Shown here: positions 32,065-41,836 of the stretch, in pieces
How positions within the stretch are numbered: the first letter of the stretch is position 1
Layout: each line of letters starts with the position of its first letter
Assembly: GCA_965240325.2 (NCBI GenBank)
Contig: OZ251252.1
Location: 558,001-622,000 of the forward strand
Length of the DNA: 64,000 nucleotides
Reading direction: 5' to 3'
Origin: Rebecca billardiae RCC1528
Lineage: Eukaryota; Haptophyta
Made by a program: the position numbers and the translations under genes
Notes under the pieces: generated by a model
Database searches by the model: none
What the model saw: only the letters and a program-made list of their open reading frames with translations
Told to the model about the DNA's origin: nothing

Positions 32065-35000
32065 ATGTCCCGGGCCGGATCGCCCCTCGCCATTGTGCTG
32101 GCGTGGGCGGCGCTCGCCGGGTGTACGAGCGCGGCGTCGGGCGTGGGCGAGCTTCGCGTGGGCCCGACGACGTTTGCCGCCGCCTTCTTTGATTTCAGCG
32201 CGGCGGGCGCGCGCGTGCGCGGGCCGCTCGTGCTCGTCGGCCAGGCCAACCTCACGACCGAGGTGGATGGCGTGCGGCGCTGCCCGCCCGCATGGACGGG
32301 CGCCTCGCCGCCCGAGCAGGTACTGGCGGGTGCGCTCGTCGTGCACGTCGACCCGAGCGTCGCCTGCTCGCCCGAGCAGACGGCGCGCGCGATGCGAGCG
32401 CACGGCGCCGCCGCCTGGCTGAGCTTCCGGACCGCGGTCGCGCGCGCCGACGGCGTGCCGGGCGAGGAGAGCGGCGAGTGGCGACCCGGCGACGCGCGCT
32501 CGCTCGACATGCCGAGCGCGGACATCTCGGGCGCCGACACCGAGCGCCTGCTCATCGCCCGCCTCCGCGCCGCCGTGCCGCCGCCGCACGCCGAGCTGGC
32601 GACGACGCCGCCCGGGGCGCCTGGCGCCGCGCGGCGCATGCTCACCGGCGCGCTCGCGTGGAGATGGCCGCTGTGGCTCGTGCGCGCGCTGCTGCTGGTG
32701 CTGCCCGCGTGCCTGCTCGTCGCGGAGAAGCTGGTCATGCGCATCGGCACCCTCTTCGACTGGGCCACGCCTCGCGCGCGCGTGTGCCCGCACGGCGCGC
32801 TGCGGATGGCGGCGGTGGCGACTGCGCTCTGCGCGCTGCGCTCGGTGTGCCGGCCGAGTCGCGTGCTGCCGATGCCGGCGCGCGTGCTCGGGGCCTCGCT
32901 CGAGCACGCGTGCGTCGCGATCGCCATCACCCTCTTCAGCTGCCACTTCCTGCGCACCGCGCGCACCGCCGGCCTCCCGCCCGCGCCGATGCGGGCCTCG
33001 TCCCTCGCCGTGAAGCTTGCGGGCGCGCTGACGATCGGGCTGGCGCTGTGCGCGGTCGGCGTGGCGGCGACGGCGTTCCACTCGGCGTGGGACGAGGAGC
33101 TGCGCGACCTGCACCGCACGCTCACCCACGCCGTCCTCCCCGTCGCCGAGCTCACCGTCTTCGCCCTCGCGCACCTGTCTGTGCGACTGCTCGCCGGGTG
33201 CGCGGGTGTCCCCTTCAGTCCCCTCTTCTACCGGATCGGCACGCACGTGCGCGCGGCGGTGGTGCTCAGCGCGCTCGCGACGGCGGCGGACGTGGCGCAC
33301 GCGTACTACGGCCGGGGCCCGTGGCGCGCGCTCGCGTTCGCCACCGTCGCCGACCTCGCCAACCTCGGCGTGCTGTACACGATTGCAGACGCGCTCGCGG
33401 GCGTGCACTACCCGTCGCGCGTCGGGCCTTTGCACCGAGCGCTGCGCGCGCTGAGGAGGCGGAGCGCGGCGTCGGGCGCGCAGGAGTGCGCGCAGGGGCG
33501 GCTCCGGCTGGCGAGCGCGGCGTCGAGGGTACGCGGCCGGCTCAGCCTCCGCGGCCGTCCGCACGCGCGCAGAGCGATGCTGGCCGACCAGTTGGAGCGT
33601 GGCGCCGCGGGCGGCACCTCCTGTCCCACCTCCTCCGCCGCGCAGCTCGAGCTCGCGGCGGTGGCGGAGGGTGGGCGGGGGCCGGGGGCGGGCTCGGCGG
33701 AGGCGGGGGCGCTCGCCGGGTCGGTGCGCGCGGCGCAGCCCGAGCAGCAGCAGCCGGCGGAGCTCGGGGCAGGAGCGGCCTACCCCGCGGCCGACGCGCG
33801 GCCGACGCAGTCGCAGCCGCAGTCGCCGCAGCAGCAGCAGCAGCCGCTGCCGCGGCCGGAGCGGCAGCCGCAGCCGCCGGTGGCACAGCCGCCGGAGCCA
33901 GCGGTGCTACCGGAGGCGGAGCAGGCGGACGAGGAGGCGGCCGTGCACCTGCCGCCGCACCTGCACCTCGGCGTCAGCCTCGTCTTCCTACGAGACTTTG
34001 CGCGGCGGTACGGCTTTGCAGAGGACGCGTCGTCGCACGCGATGCGCGAGCTCGTGTGTGCCATCACGCGCAGCTCGCTGCGCTCGATGGCGGAGTGCCT
34101 GATCGAGGACCGGCTGCCAGGGGGCGAGCCCGTCGTGGGGATCGCGACGGTCTTCGTCTCGCACGCGCACCAGTGCGGCTACCGCCGCATGCTCGACGCG
34201 GTCGACTCGTACGTGCAGATGCACGCGCTCGACCCGCGCCGCACGTACGTGTGGCTCGACATCTTCTCGATCAGGTGCGGAGCCCGAGCCCTGATACCCT
34301 CGCCCTCACCCGAACCTACGCGCCGGGCGCGGGCTGCGCCGGGTGTGGACCGGAGGGCCGCGTGGACTGGGTGGGGGCCGCGCCGAGTGCGGGGGCAGCA
34401 TGCTCGCGCGCGCGCACTGGCACGCCGCGACGCGCGCGCGCGCGCTGTCGCGCCGTCGCGCCGGGGCAAGGCAGCCAGGCGGGACGGGGCGGGGCGGGGC
34501 GAATGCGGCTTGCCGGCTCACTCGGAAGTCGCGACGGCGCGCGGCCGCGCGCTCGAGCCCGCCCGCGCGGCCTGGCCCCGCCGACCGTGCCGCGCCCCGC
34601 CCGCCCTCACGCCGCCCGACCGCGCGCCCTCCCGCGCCGTGGCCCGCGCCCCACAGGCAGCACATGGTGCAGTACGACATCGCGCTGGTTGGCCACGTGG
34701 AGCACTCGATCGGCCGCGTGGTGATGGTGCTCGACCCGTGGGATAAGCCCGTCTGCCTCAGCCGCGTGTGGTGCGCCGCGCCGCCCGCCAGCCGCGCCGC
34801 CCGCTGCCCGCCACGCCGCTTGCAGCTCACTCACCATCGCACCGCGCGCGCGCGCGCCGTCTCCCCCGCTCTCTCCCTCTCTCTCTCTCGCGCGCGCGCG
34901 CACCGCTGCCGCCGCTGCCTGTGCGCAGGTGTCTCTACGAGCTGGTGCACTCGCTGCACCCGGAGGTGGACCTCGACCTCACGGTGCCGCCTGCAGAGCG

Positions 35001-35241
35001 CGCGCGCTTCGTCAAGGCGCTGCACAACGACCCGTGCCGCGTGCAGCAGATGCTCACCACGTTCGACGCGCGCGACGCGCAAGTCACCGTCGACGCGGAC
35101 CGCGACCTGATCCTGCAGATGATCGCCAGCACCTTTGGGGGCATCTATGAGGGCGACGACGACGGGATTGAGTACTTCAACCAGGAGACGCGCCTCGCCA
35201 TCCACGATGCGCTCGCGGCGTTCTCGTGGCAGCTCTTCTGA
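32065..35241 (+). CDS. secretory-pathway multi-pass membrane protein with C-terminal TIR-like domain, 3 exons
   Basis: Exons 32065-34274, 34657-34770 and 34929-35241 join to 878 aa. Both introns (34275-34656 and 34771-34928) are GT-AG and full of CG runs. Splices were chosen to restore the domain phrases VWLDIFSI-RQHMVQYD and LSRVW-CLYELVHSLHPE. The start MSRAGSPLAIVLAWAALAGC is a signal peptide. An extracellular-type region of about 170 residues with one N-x-T sequon follows, then about six hydrophobic spans (residues 200-440), a Pro/Gln-rich linker with a short Gln run, and the TIR-like domain: TVFVSHAHQCGYRRM, TYVWLD, IGRVVMVLDPWDKP, SRVWCLYE. This order is a recurrent haptophyte TIR-like domain. 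A receptor or stress-signalling role is inferred only. Confidence 0.75.
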
Positions 35242-36077
35242 GGCACGGCGCGCCTGGGCGAGACGCCCCGCGCCGCCGCGGCCGCCCGCGCTGCGTTGGG
35301 CGCGCTCGCAGCCGGCGCGCTCTCGTAGCTCTGGCGGATGCGCTGCTATGGACGACGACGGCGTGACGACGACGACCACGACGGCCGGACGCGCGATCGC
35401 CACTCTGCTCATCATCGGCGGCGCCGGTGGTGTGGTGATGCTGATGGCGTGCTGGTAGTCGGCGCGCGATACGGGCTGAGCGCCGGCGGCGGCGGCGGCG
35501 CGCCGGGTGCCTTCGCGTCTCGGACGACTCGACGCGTCGGACGACCACGAAAGGCCAGTGCGCCAGCTTCATTTCCGAGCAGTGCAGCAGTCGGTCAACG
35601 CCAGGCCGCTACTGTAGCGTGACGAGCGGCGTCGTCGATCATCAGCGCGCAGGCAGAGTAGTCGTCGTCATCGGAGTCAGCGCACATCTGTATGGCGTCA
35701 CGCCGTCGTACACGTAGACGTTATTATTATATATAATTTATATATTATTATTATTATGATTATTATATTTAAAAACCAAATATGAAATATATTATATATA
35801 ATAATATATTACCGCCGGTGGCCGCGCGATATGCGACAATGACGCATGAACGCCGAACGCGTCGGACGACGACACTGACGACAGTATCAGTCGTCTGTGA
35901 CACTGACAGCAGTCCGCCTGCAGTCCTAGGACCCAGCCCCAGACCCATCAGTCTGCCCCGCGTCCCGCGTCCGCCCGTCCGTAACGGTGAGGCCGCCACG
36001 GCCGACTCAGGGCGTCAGGCCTGCGGTGTGACGTACTGATGACGATCATGCGGGCGGGGCTCGCGAAGTGCACGGCG
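35242..36077. other. intergenic between convergent genes
   Basis: 3' regions of the TIR-like gene (plus) and the dioxygenase gene (minus) face each other here. The centre (35719-35810) is AT-rich with ATATAATATATTA runs. No gene is seen. Confidence 0.5.
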
Positions 36078-36962
36078 TCAACGCGCTCGGCGGAGCGATG
36101 CACGAGCCTCCGCCAGCCAGTCCGCGCCGAGCGCCGAGCGCTCGTCGCACGTGAACGGCACGGTGAGCGCCGTGCGCACGCCTCGGCGCACCTGGCGCAC
36201 GCGGTGCGGGTTCTCGCTCCCAGAGGTGAGGAGCAGGAGCTGGCCGCGCTGCGGCCGGATGAGCGTGGGCGGCTCGGCGGCGCGGCCCCGCGGCGGCGCG
36301 AGCTCGAACTCGCCGCCCGCGAACTCGTCGCCGTGGTCCGAGAGGTAGAGCAGTCCGGTGAACGTGAAGGTGCCATACTGCTTCGTGTCGATATGCTCGT
36401 GCCAGTACTCGTCGTGCTGCGTGACCGCCGGCCTCGAGGCGTTGAGCCGGGACCAGAAGGTCGGCTTGGTCAGCCGCAGGCCGCGGCTGCCGAACGCGTC
36501 CGAGGCCGCGCCGCGGATCCGCTCGTACACGCGCTCGAGGACGTCGAGCTCCGCGCCCGTCGCGATCGGCGGCGCGCGAGTCGAGTTGAGAAGTGCAAAG
36601 ACAGAGACGAACTTGTCGCCGAGCGAGAGCGCTCCGGACTCGAGGTCGAGGATAGTGGGCCCGCCAGCACCGCCGCCGTGCGCCATGCCACGGTCGGCGA
36701 TCGCGCGGAGTGCGGCCACCTCGTCCGCCGACGCGAACCCGCCGATGACGACGTGGCCGCACGTGCGCGGCCGGCACGCCTCCGCCATGCGCTCATAGTC
36801 TGCGCTGCACGCGCGCGGGACGATGGCTGGCGCGGATGGCGCGCCACTCCAGCGGCGCCATCCGAAGGCTGCCGCCGCGGCGAGGACGCCCACGCCGACG
36901 AGCCTCGAGCCTGGCACGCGCGGACCGACGGGTTGGTGCTTCCGCTTGGCTCTCGGCGGCAT
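36078..36962 (-). CDS. OGFOD3-like prolyl-4-hydroxylase-family Fe(II)/2-oxoglutarate dioxygenase
   Basis: 294 aa, single exon. A basic N-terminus and hydrophobic span at residues 21-36 suggest a type-II membrane anchor with a lumenal catalytic domain. The double-stranded beta-helix residues are intact: His190-x-Asp192 in HEHIDTKQYGTF, the distal His253 in SGSENPHRVRQV and the 2OG-binding Arg263 in GVRTALTV. The phrases LLYLSDHGDEFAGGEFE and LLTSGSENPHRV match OGFOD3-type proteins closely. The reaction should be hydroxylation coupled to 2OG decarboxylation. The substrate is unknown, but a Pro-rich glycoprotein would be a reasonable partner in this genome. The start codon is 162 bp from that of the divergent LRR gene. 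Confidence 0.85.
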   Translation of the reverse strand: MPPRAKRKHQPVGPRVPGSRLVGVGVLAAAAAFGWRRWSGAPSAPAIVPRACSADYERMAEACRPRTCGHVVIGGFASADEVAALRAIADRGMAHGGGAGGPTILDLESGALSLGDKFVSVFALLNSTRAPPIATGAELDVLERVYERIRGAASDAFGSRGLRLTKPTFWSRLNASRPAVTQHDEYWHEHIDTKQYGTFTFTGLLYLSDHGDEFAGGEFELAPPRGRAAEPPTLIRPQRGQLLLLTSGSENPHRVRQVRRGVRTALTVPFTCDERSALGADWLAEARASLRRAR

Positions 36963-37124
36963 GGTGAGCAGCAAGGCCGGCCGGACGCGAGGCAGGACGA
37001 AGGAACTCCCCCGCAGCCTTGTGAAGCAGCAGGACGGTGGGCGTTGCAGCGCCACCGGCCGGCGCGTGCCGCGTCGTCGATCCCAAGATTCTCGCACGCA
37101 CGTGGCCCCGGCCGAGCGTTCGCC
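36963..37124. promoter_or_regulatory. putative bidirectional promoter (dioxygenase / F-box-LRR)
   Basis: Only 162 bp separate two divergent start codons, so both 5'UTRs and core promoters must fit here unless there are unseen upstream exons. No TATA box is visible. Confidence 0.5.
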
Positions 37125-39701
37125 ATGGAGCTCCCGAGCGACCCCGCGGCGATGAGCAAGAAGGAGAAGATCGAGTACATGCAGGCGAACGGCGACGAGG
37201 CGTTCCTCGACAAGTACAAGCTCAAGGGCCAGGCGAAGAACCTCGCCAAGGCGCTCAAGCAGCCCGCTGTCGACAAGGCGTTCGATGAGCTTGTGAACGG
37301 CCCGGCGCGCGCCGCCGCCGCCGCGGCCGAGGCGGCGCGTGCCGCGGCGGAGAAGGCGGAGGCCGACGCGTCCGCCGCGGCGAAGCTCGCGGACGAGCGC
37401 GCCGCGCGCCGCGCGCTCCAGCTGGAGGAGGCCGCCGCCAAGGCCGCCGCGGACGAGCGCGCCGCTCGGCGTGAGGACGCGCAGTACGGTCAGCGCGTCA
37501 CGGCGGAGCGGATCGCTCGGCTGCGCGCGGAGCGCGAGGAGGAGATGCGCCGGCGCGCGGAGCTCGGCGCCGAGGCGCGCTCGGCCACACAGCCCGCCGC
37601 CGAGGTCGGCATCGCGCGCCTGCCCCACGAGGCGCTCGCGCACGTCGCGACGTTCCTGCCTCCCACCTGTCGGCTCGCGTTCGGTGCCGCGTGCGCGCGG
37701 CTGCGCGCGGCCGTGGTGCTCGAGCCGCGGCTGTGGGAGGAGATCGACATGTCGGCGCTGCCGGCGGGGGCGCAGCAGACGGACGAGGCGCTGCGCACGC
37801 TCGCGGCCCTCGCGCAGGGCGGCCTGCGCGCGCTGCGCGCCACCGACTGCCCTCGGCTCTCGCGCGGCGCGGTCGCTGGCGTCGCGCTGGCGTCGATCAC
37901 TCTGCGGGAGCTGCGCGCGGTGGGCGTCGGCGACGGCACGGCGTGGTCGGTGGAGCAGCTCGAGACGGTGCGCGCGGGGTGCGCCTCGCTGCGCGTCCTC
38001 GAGCTCGACGTGTGGGTCGAGCGGCTCACCGACGCGGCGGCCGCACAGCTCCTGAGCGAGGCGACGGCGGCCCGCGCCGACGGCGCGCCCGCGGCCTGCG
38101 CCAACGGAGCGGAGAGCGACGACTGTGGCGGAGGCGCGCTCGAGCTGCTGCTCGCGGGGCTGACGGTGCGCAACGTGGACGCGGCGGACGTGGGCGCGCT
38201 GCACGCTGTCCTCGGCCCGAGCGGCGCGCTCCGCGCCCTCGTCCTCGAGGGCTCGAGCGCACACCAGCTCGGGCCGACGGGCGGTGCTACGCTCGCAGCC
38301 GCCATCAACCGCGGCGGAGCCGGCGCGCTCACTCGGCTGGACTGCCCGCGGGGGTACATGCTTGACGAGGGCGTGGCGGCGCTGGCGGGCGCGCTGGGCG
38401 AGGCGCGGTCGCTGCGCACGCTCGCGCTCGCGTCGAACGCCGTGCGCGCGCCCGCGATGGAGGCGCTTGCCAGCTGGCTCTGCGCACCGAGCGGCGGCGC
38501 CGCCGCCGAGCGCGGCTGCTCGCTGCGCACGCTCGACCTCCGGTATAACGAAGTGGGCGCGGTGGGCGCGCCGCACGTGGGCACGGTGCTGCGCGGCTGC
38601 GCCAGCCTCACCGAGCTCGACCTGCGATTCAACGGCATCGATAACCACGGCATCGTCCAGCTCGCCGCGGGCCTCGCCGACAACGCCACGCTCACCCGCC
38701 TCGACCTCACGGGCAACCTGTGCCAGATCGGCGGCGGTGAGGCCCTCGGCGACGCGCTGAGTCGGAACCGCGCGCTCACCGCGCTCGAGCTCGACTCGAA
38801 CCGGCTGACGGCGAAGGGCGCGGCGGCGATCGCGGGCGGGCTGATGAAGAACGGCACGCTGCGCCGCCTCTCCGTCGGCGGCAACGGCGTCAAGGCCGGC
38901 GCCAAGAAGTTCGCCTCAGCCCTACAGGTGAACTCCACCCTCCAGCATCTCGAGCTCGGCTCCAACGGCATTGACGACGACGGCTGCGACGAGCTCGCGT
39001 GGATGCTGGCGGCGAACGGCACGCTGACGCACCTGGCACGCGCGGCCGCGCGGCGCGGGGCGCGCGCGCGCGCGGCGCCCGAGCCCGCCGCTGCGCGCCC
39101 GCGCACCCGGCGCGCGCGCGGCCGGCCGGCGTCGCTCACTCCGCCCCTCCCCGCGCCCCGCGCCCCCGACCGCCGCCGCGCGCTGTGCCTGCTGCCCCCA
39201 CCCGGCTCACTGGCGGCGCGGCGCGCAGGACCTGTCGCGGAACGACCTGACGGACGAGTGCTGCGAGGAGCTGGCGGACGCGCTGCGCTCCAACGCGACG
39301 CTCACGTCGCTAGACATGGCGACCTGCCGCATCGCCGACGCGGGCGGCGAGCAGCTGGCCAGCGCCGTCCAAGTGCGCGCGCGGCGCACGCGGGCCACAC
39401 CGACCTGCCCTCCGCGCGCGGCCGCGAGTGCGCACGCGCAAGCGCGGCGCGCCGTCGTGGTTTGCTGCTGAGCGCGCCCCTGCCCCGCCACTCCCCCGCC
39501 ACGGGCGTCGGCGCCGCACGCACGCAGGAGAACACCACGCTGCGCTCGCTCGACCTGACGCAGAACGTGATGAGCCCGCTCTTCGTCACGAAGCGCATGC
39601 ACGGCCCGTCGCTCAGGGCGCGCGTGCGCGCGTCCTTCCAGCGCGCGCCCGTGGATGACGACGAGGGCGGGGAGGAGGCCGCGGCTGCCGGCACTGACTA
39701 G
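37125..39701 (+). CDS. coiled-coil / F-box-like / leucine-rich-repeat protein, 3 exons
   Basis: Exons 37125-39035, 39229-39372 and 39528-39701 give 742 aa. The first intron (39036-39228) starts CTG|GCACGC and has no GT nearby, so it must be a GC-AG intron. Splicing restores LTHL-DLSRNDLTDECCEEL. The second intron (39373-39527) is GT-AG. The N-terminus has KKEKIEYMQANGDEAFLDKY and a long Ala/Glu/Arg coiled coil, then an F-box-like helix bundle (IARLPHEALAHVATFLPP), then ribonuclease-inhibitor-type LRRs (ELDLRFNGIDNHGIVQLAAG and repeats of 28 residues) to near the end. F-box plus LRR proteins are usually substrate adaptors of SCF ubiquitin ligases; that role is inferred. The RI-type LRRs also resemble NLRC3-like proteins. 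Confidence 0.8.
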   Translation: MELPSDPAAMSKKEKIEYMQANGDEAFLDKYKLKGQAKNLAKALKQPAVDKAFDELVNGPARAAAAAAEAARAAAEKAEADASAAAKLADERAARRALQLEEAAAKAAADERAARREDAQYGQRVTAERIARLRAEREEEMRRRAELGAEARSATQPAAEVGIARLPHEALAHVATFLPPTCRLAFGAACARLRAAVVLEPRLWEEIDMSALPAGAQQTDEALRTLAALAQGGLRALRATDCPRLSRGAVAGVALASITLRELRAVGVGDGTAWSVEQLETVRAGCASLRVLELDVWVERLTDAAAAQLLSEATAARADGAPAACANGAESDDCGGGALELLLAGLTVRNVDAADVGALHAVLGPSGALRALVLEGSSAHQLGPTGGATLAAAINRGGAGALTRLDCPRGYMLDEGVAALAGALGEARSLRTLALASNAVRAPAMEALASWLCAPSGGAAAERGCSLRTLDLRYNEVGAVGAPHVGTVLRGCASLTELDLRFNGIDNHGIVQLAAGLADNATLTRLDLTGNLCQIGGGEALGDALSRNRALTALELDSNRLTAKGAAAIAGGLMKNGTLRRLSVGGNGVKAGAKKFASALQVNSTLQHLELGSNGIDDDGCDELAWMLAANGTLTHLARAAARRGARARAAPEPAAARPRTRRARGRPASLTPPLPAPRAPDRRRALCLLPPPGSLAARRAGPVAERPDGRVLRGAGGRAALQRDAHVARHGDLPHRRRGRRAAGQRRPSARAAHAGHTDLPSARGRECARASAARRRGLLLSAPLPRHSPATGVGAARTQENTTLRSLDLTQNVMSPLFVTKRMHGPSLRARVRASFQRAPVDDDEGGEEAAAAGTD

Positions 39702-40391
39702 CAGCGCAGCACTGAGTCATACGACGCAGAATACATGACGAGCGCCACATGCATTACATATCGATCATCGCGCGTCGTCTATGATCAGTACGGTAGTAGT
39801 CACGCGGTGAGTGACCCGGTGACCGCGGCTGGGCGCACCGCGCATCTGTAGTATAGCTGTATAGTATTAGTACGCCGGGCCGCATGAGTCAGCGGCGTCG
39901 GATGGCATGGCGGTCCGATGGGCCGATCTCGATGGCATGGCCGCCTGCTGGGCCGGCGCCGTGGGCCGGCGCGACATATATCTATTTATTATTATTTGAT
40001 GCCGCCGCCATATATCAGCAGCGCGCTCGGATGCCGATGAGCGTCATCGCACTATAGATGATCTATTGGAATCTACATGATGATAGTGAGTCATAAATAC
40101 CGTAGTCGTGTGTAACCGGTCTGACCGGATTCGCCCCGAGGGCGCCTGCCGCCGCCGGCGGCACCCATCAGATCGACAGACGACACTGCTCAGACGGCCG
40201 CCACTCAAGAGAGAGAGACGATATATATAGCGGCGGCCATGAGCAGTGTGAGTGTCGCCCGCCCGTCGCCGCCCGTCTGTGCCGGAGTGCGGATCGTCAG
40301 ACGTCACTGACTCAGTCCGACTGACCCGGGCCGGGGCGGGGCCGGGGCGGCACAGTAGCACGGGCCTGCGCAGCAGATCCCGCGTGGACTG
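39702..40391. other. intergenic between convergent genes
   Basis: Contains an AT-rich island near 39975-40015, GAGAGAGACGATATATA near 40208 and direct-repeat GATGGCATGG motifs near 39900-39942. No gene is visible. Confidence 0.5.
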
Positions 40392-41675
40392 CTAGTTGCG
40401 CCCGCGCGCCCCGCGCCTCAGCAGCGCGCCGATCACGACGCCGACGACGGACGTGGCGACCGCCAGCGCCGGCAGGTTCCGATCCACCACCGCCGCAAGG
40501 CCGCCGCCGCCCTCTGCCGGGGCGACCGTGCCGCCGTCGTCCTCGCCGCTGCCGGGCAGGCTGCCGAGGATCGCGCCGACGAGCGCCTCCACCTCCGCCC
40601 GCTCGAGGTGCTCGATCCGGCGCTGCAGCTGCAGGTACGAGTCGCGAGCGTCGAGCGCGTCGCGATGGTCGATGTGGAAATTCTTGAATCGCCACGTGCA
40701 ATTGCACAGCAGCGCGGCGCGCAGGTAAGGCAGGAGCGCCGCGCGCTCCGCGGCGCGCAACGGCCGCTCGGAGGCGTACGCGATGAGCAGCGCGGCGAGG
40801 CGCGCGGGGTCGAGCACCTCGCCCCCGCCCGCCCCCGCGCCCCCGCCCGCCTGCACGAAGCACGTGCCGATCGCGCAGCACGCCACGTCGAAGACGAGCG
40901 GCGCCGCGCACGCGTCCTCAAAATCGATGAGCCCGCAGAGCGCGCCCGACGGCGCGTCGACGAGCACGTTGTCGAGGAAGGGGTCGCCGTGGCAGATGCC
41001 GCAGGGCAGGCCGGGCGGCATGCCGCGCTCGCCCACCGCCGCGCGCAGGCCGCCGAGCCGCCGCTCGTAGAAGTCGACGTACGGATGCCGTGTCGTGTGC
41101 TCGGACGCGCGCAGCGCGCGCAGCATGGCCCCCGAGCAGTGCAGCTGCAAAAGGCACGCGCCGCCCTCGCGGAAGGTGCGCACGGGCGGCTCGCCTGGCA
41201 CCGGCGACGCGCGGTGCATGCGAGCCAGACCCTCGCCGATCGACCGAATCACCGCGATCGGGTCCGCCCCCTTCTCCTCGATCGCCGCGTCCGCCGGCAC
41301 GCCAGGCACGTGCGTGAGCATGCACACCGGCTGGCCGCGCGAGCTCTGGACGACGTACTCCGCCGCACCGCCGGCGGCGCCGCCGGCGACGGGAAGCGCG
41401 GCGCACGCGGACGTGAACCCACGCTGCCCGAGCACGGCCTGGATCACCGCCTGCGCCTTCACCTCCTCGGTCGGGTAGCCGAGGCACACCTTGAGAACAG
41501 CCGTGCGCCGAGCGCCCCGCTGCTCGTCGATGCGGAACGTGATGCCGCTGAAGCCCCCGAAGAGCTGTGTCGCGCTGATGCTAGCGGCTGTGCCGTCCCC
41601 GTATCCGAAGCGCGCGCACAGCTGCGCGATCTCGTCGGCGGGCACCGCGTGCGTCGTCAGGGCGGCCTTCACCAT
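40392..41675 (-). CDS. APH/homoserine-kinase-II-like phosphotransferase with C-terminal tail anchor
   Basis: From the ATG at 41675 (MVKAALTTHAV) the frame encodes 427 aa without introns. It has a protein-kinase-like fold of the aminoglycoside-phosphotransferase superfamily: a glycine-loop-like QLFGGFSGITFRID, TAVLKVCLGYP with the ATP-site Lys, the catalytic loop CHGDPFLDNVLVD and the metal-binding LIDFEDA. The C-terminal helices (AYASERPLRAAERAALLPYL, CTWRFKNFHIDHRD) resemble ThrB/homoserine kinase II. The last 25 residues (LPALAVATSVVGVVIGALLRRGARGRN) look like a tail anchor, which is unusual for the family. The substrate is probably a small hydroxyl compound such as homoserine or choline, undetermined. 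The frame is open further upstream (to 41873) but would overlap the divergent gene. Confidence 0.75.
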   Translation of the reverse strand: MVKAALTTHAVPADEIAQLCARFGYGDGTAASISATQLFGGFSGITFRIDEQRGARRTAVLKVCLGYPTEEVKAQAVIQAVLGQRGFTSACAALPVAGGAAGGAAEYVVQSSRGQPVCMLTHVPGVPADAAIEEKGADPIAVIRSIGEGLARMHRASPVPGEPPVRTFREGGACLLQLHCSGAMLRALRASEHTTRHPYVDFYERRLGGLRAAVGERGMPPGLPCGICHGDPFLDNVLVDAPSGALCGLIDFEDACAAPLVFDVACCAIGTCFVQAGGGAGAGGGEVLDPARLAALLIAYASERPLRAAERAALLPYLRAALLCNCTWRFKNFHIDHRDALDARDSYLQLQRRIEHLERAEVEALVGAILGSLPGSGEDDGGTVAPAEGGGGLAAVVDRNLPALAVATSVVGVVIGALLRRGARGRN

Positions 41676-41836
41676 CGTGCCGGTCGCCAGTTCGCTCGGG
41701 CTCGCTGACGTGTCGCCCAGGCGGTGGTGCCTCCCTGCGAATGTTCTTCTGGCGGGAAACCAAACGCCGAAAAGCATCCAGGGTCTCGGTGTCGAGCCTT
41801 CTCTCAGACGATTCCTCTCAAGTTCGCGCTGCTCGC
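41676..41836. promoter_or_regulatory. putative bidirectional promoter (phosphotransferase / SET protein)
   Basis: 160 bp between divergent start codons. It contains TTCTTCTGGCGGGAAACC-type sequence near 41745 and no TATA box. Confidence 0.45.

Noticed and set aside
34275-34656. Read-through of the first intron of the TIR-like gene as coding sequence
   Set aside because: The open frame continues but the residues are Arg/Ala/Pro noise rich in CG runs, and splicing restores the family motif on both sides.
40392-41675. Bacterial antibiotic-resistance gene or contamination
   Set aside because: The APH fold is widespread in eukaryotic small-molecule kinases. Composition matches its neighbours and there is no mobile cassette around it.
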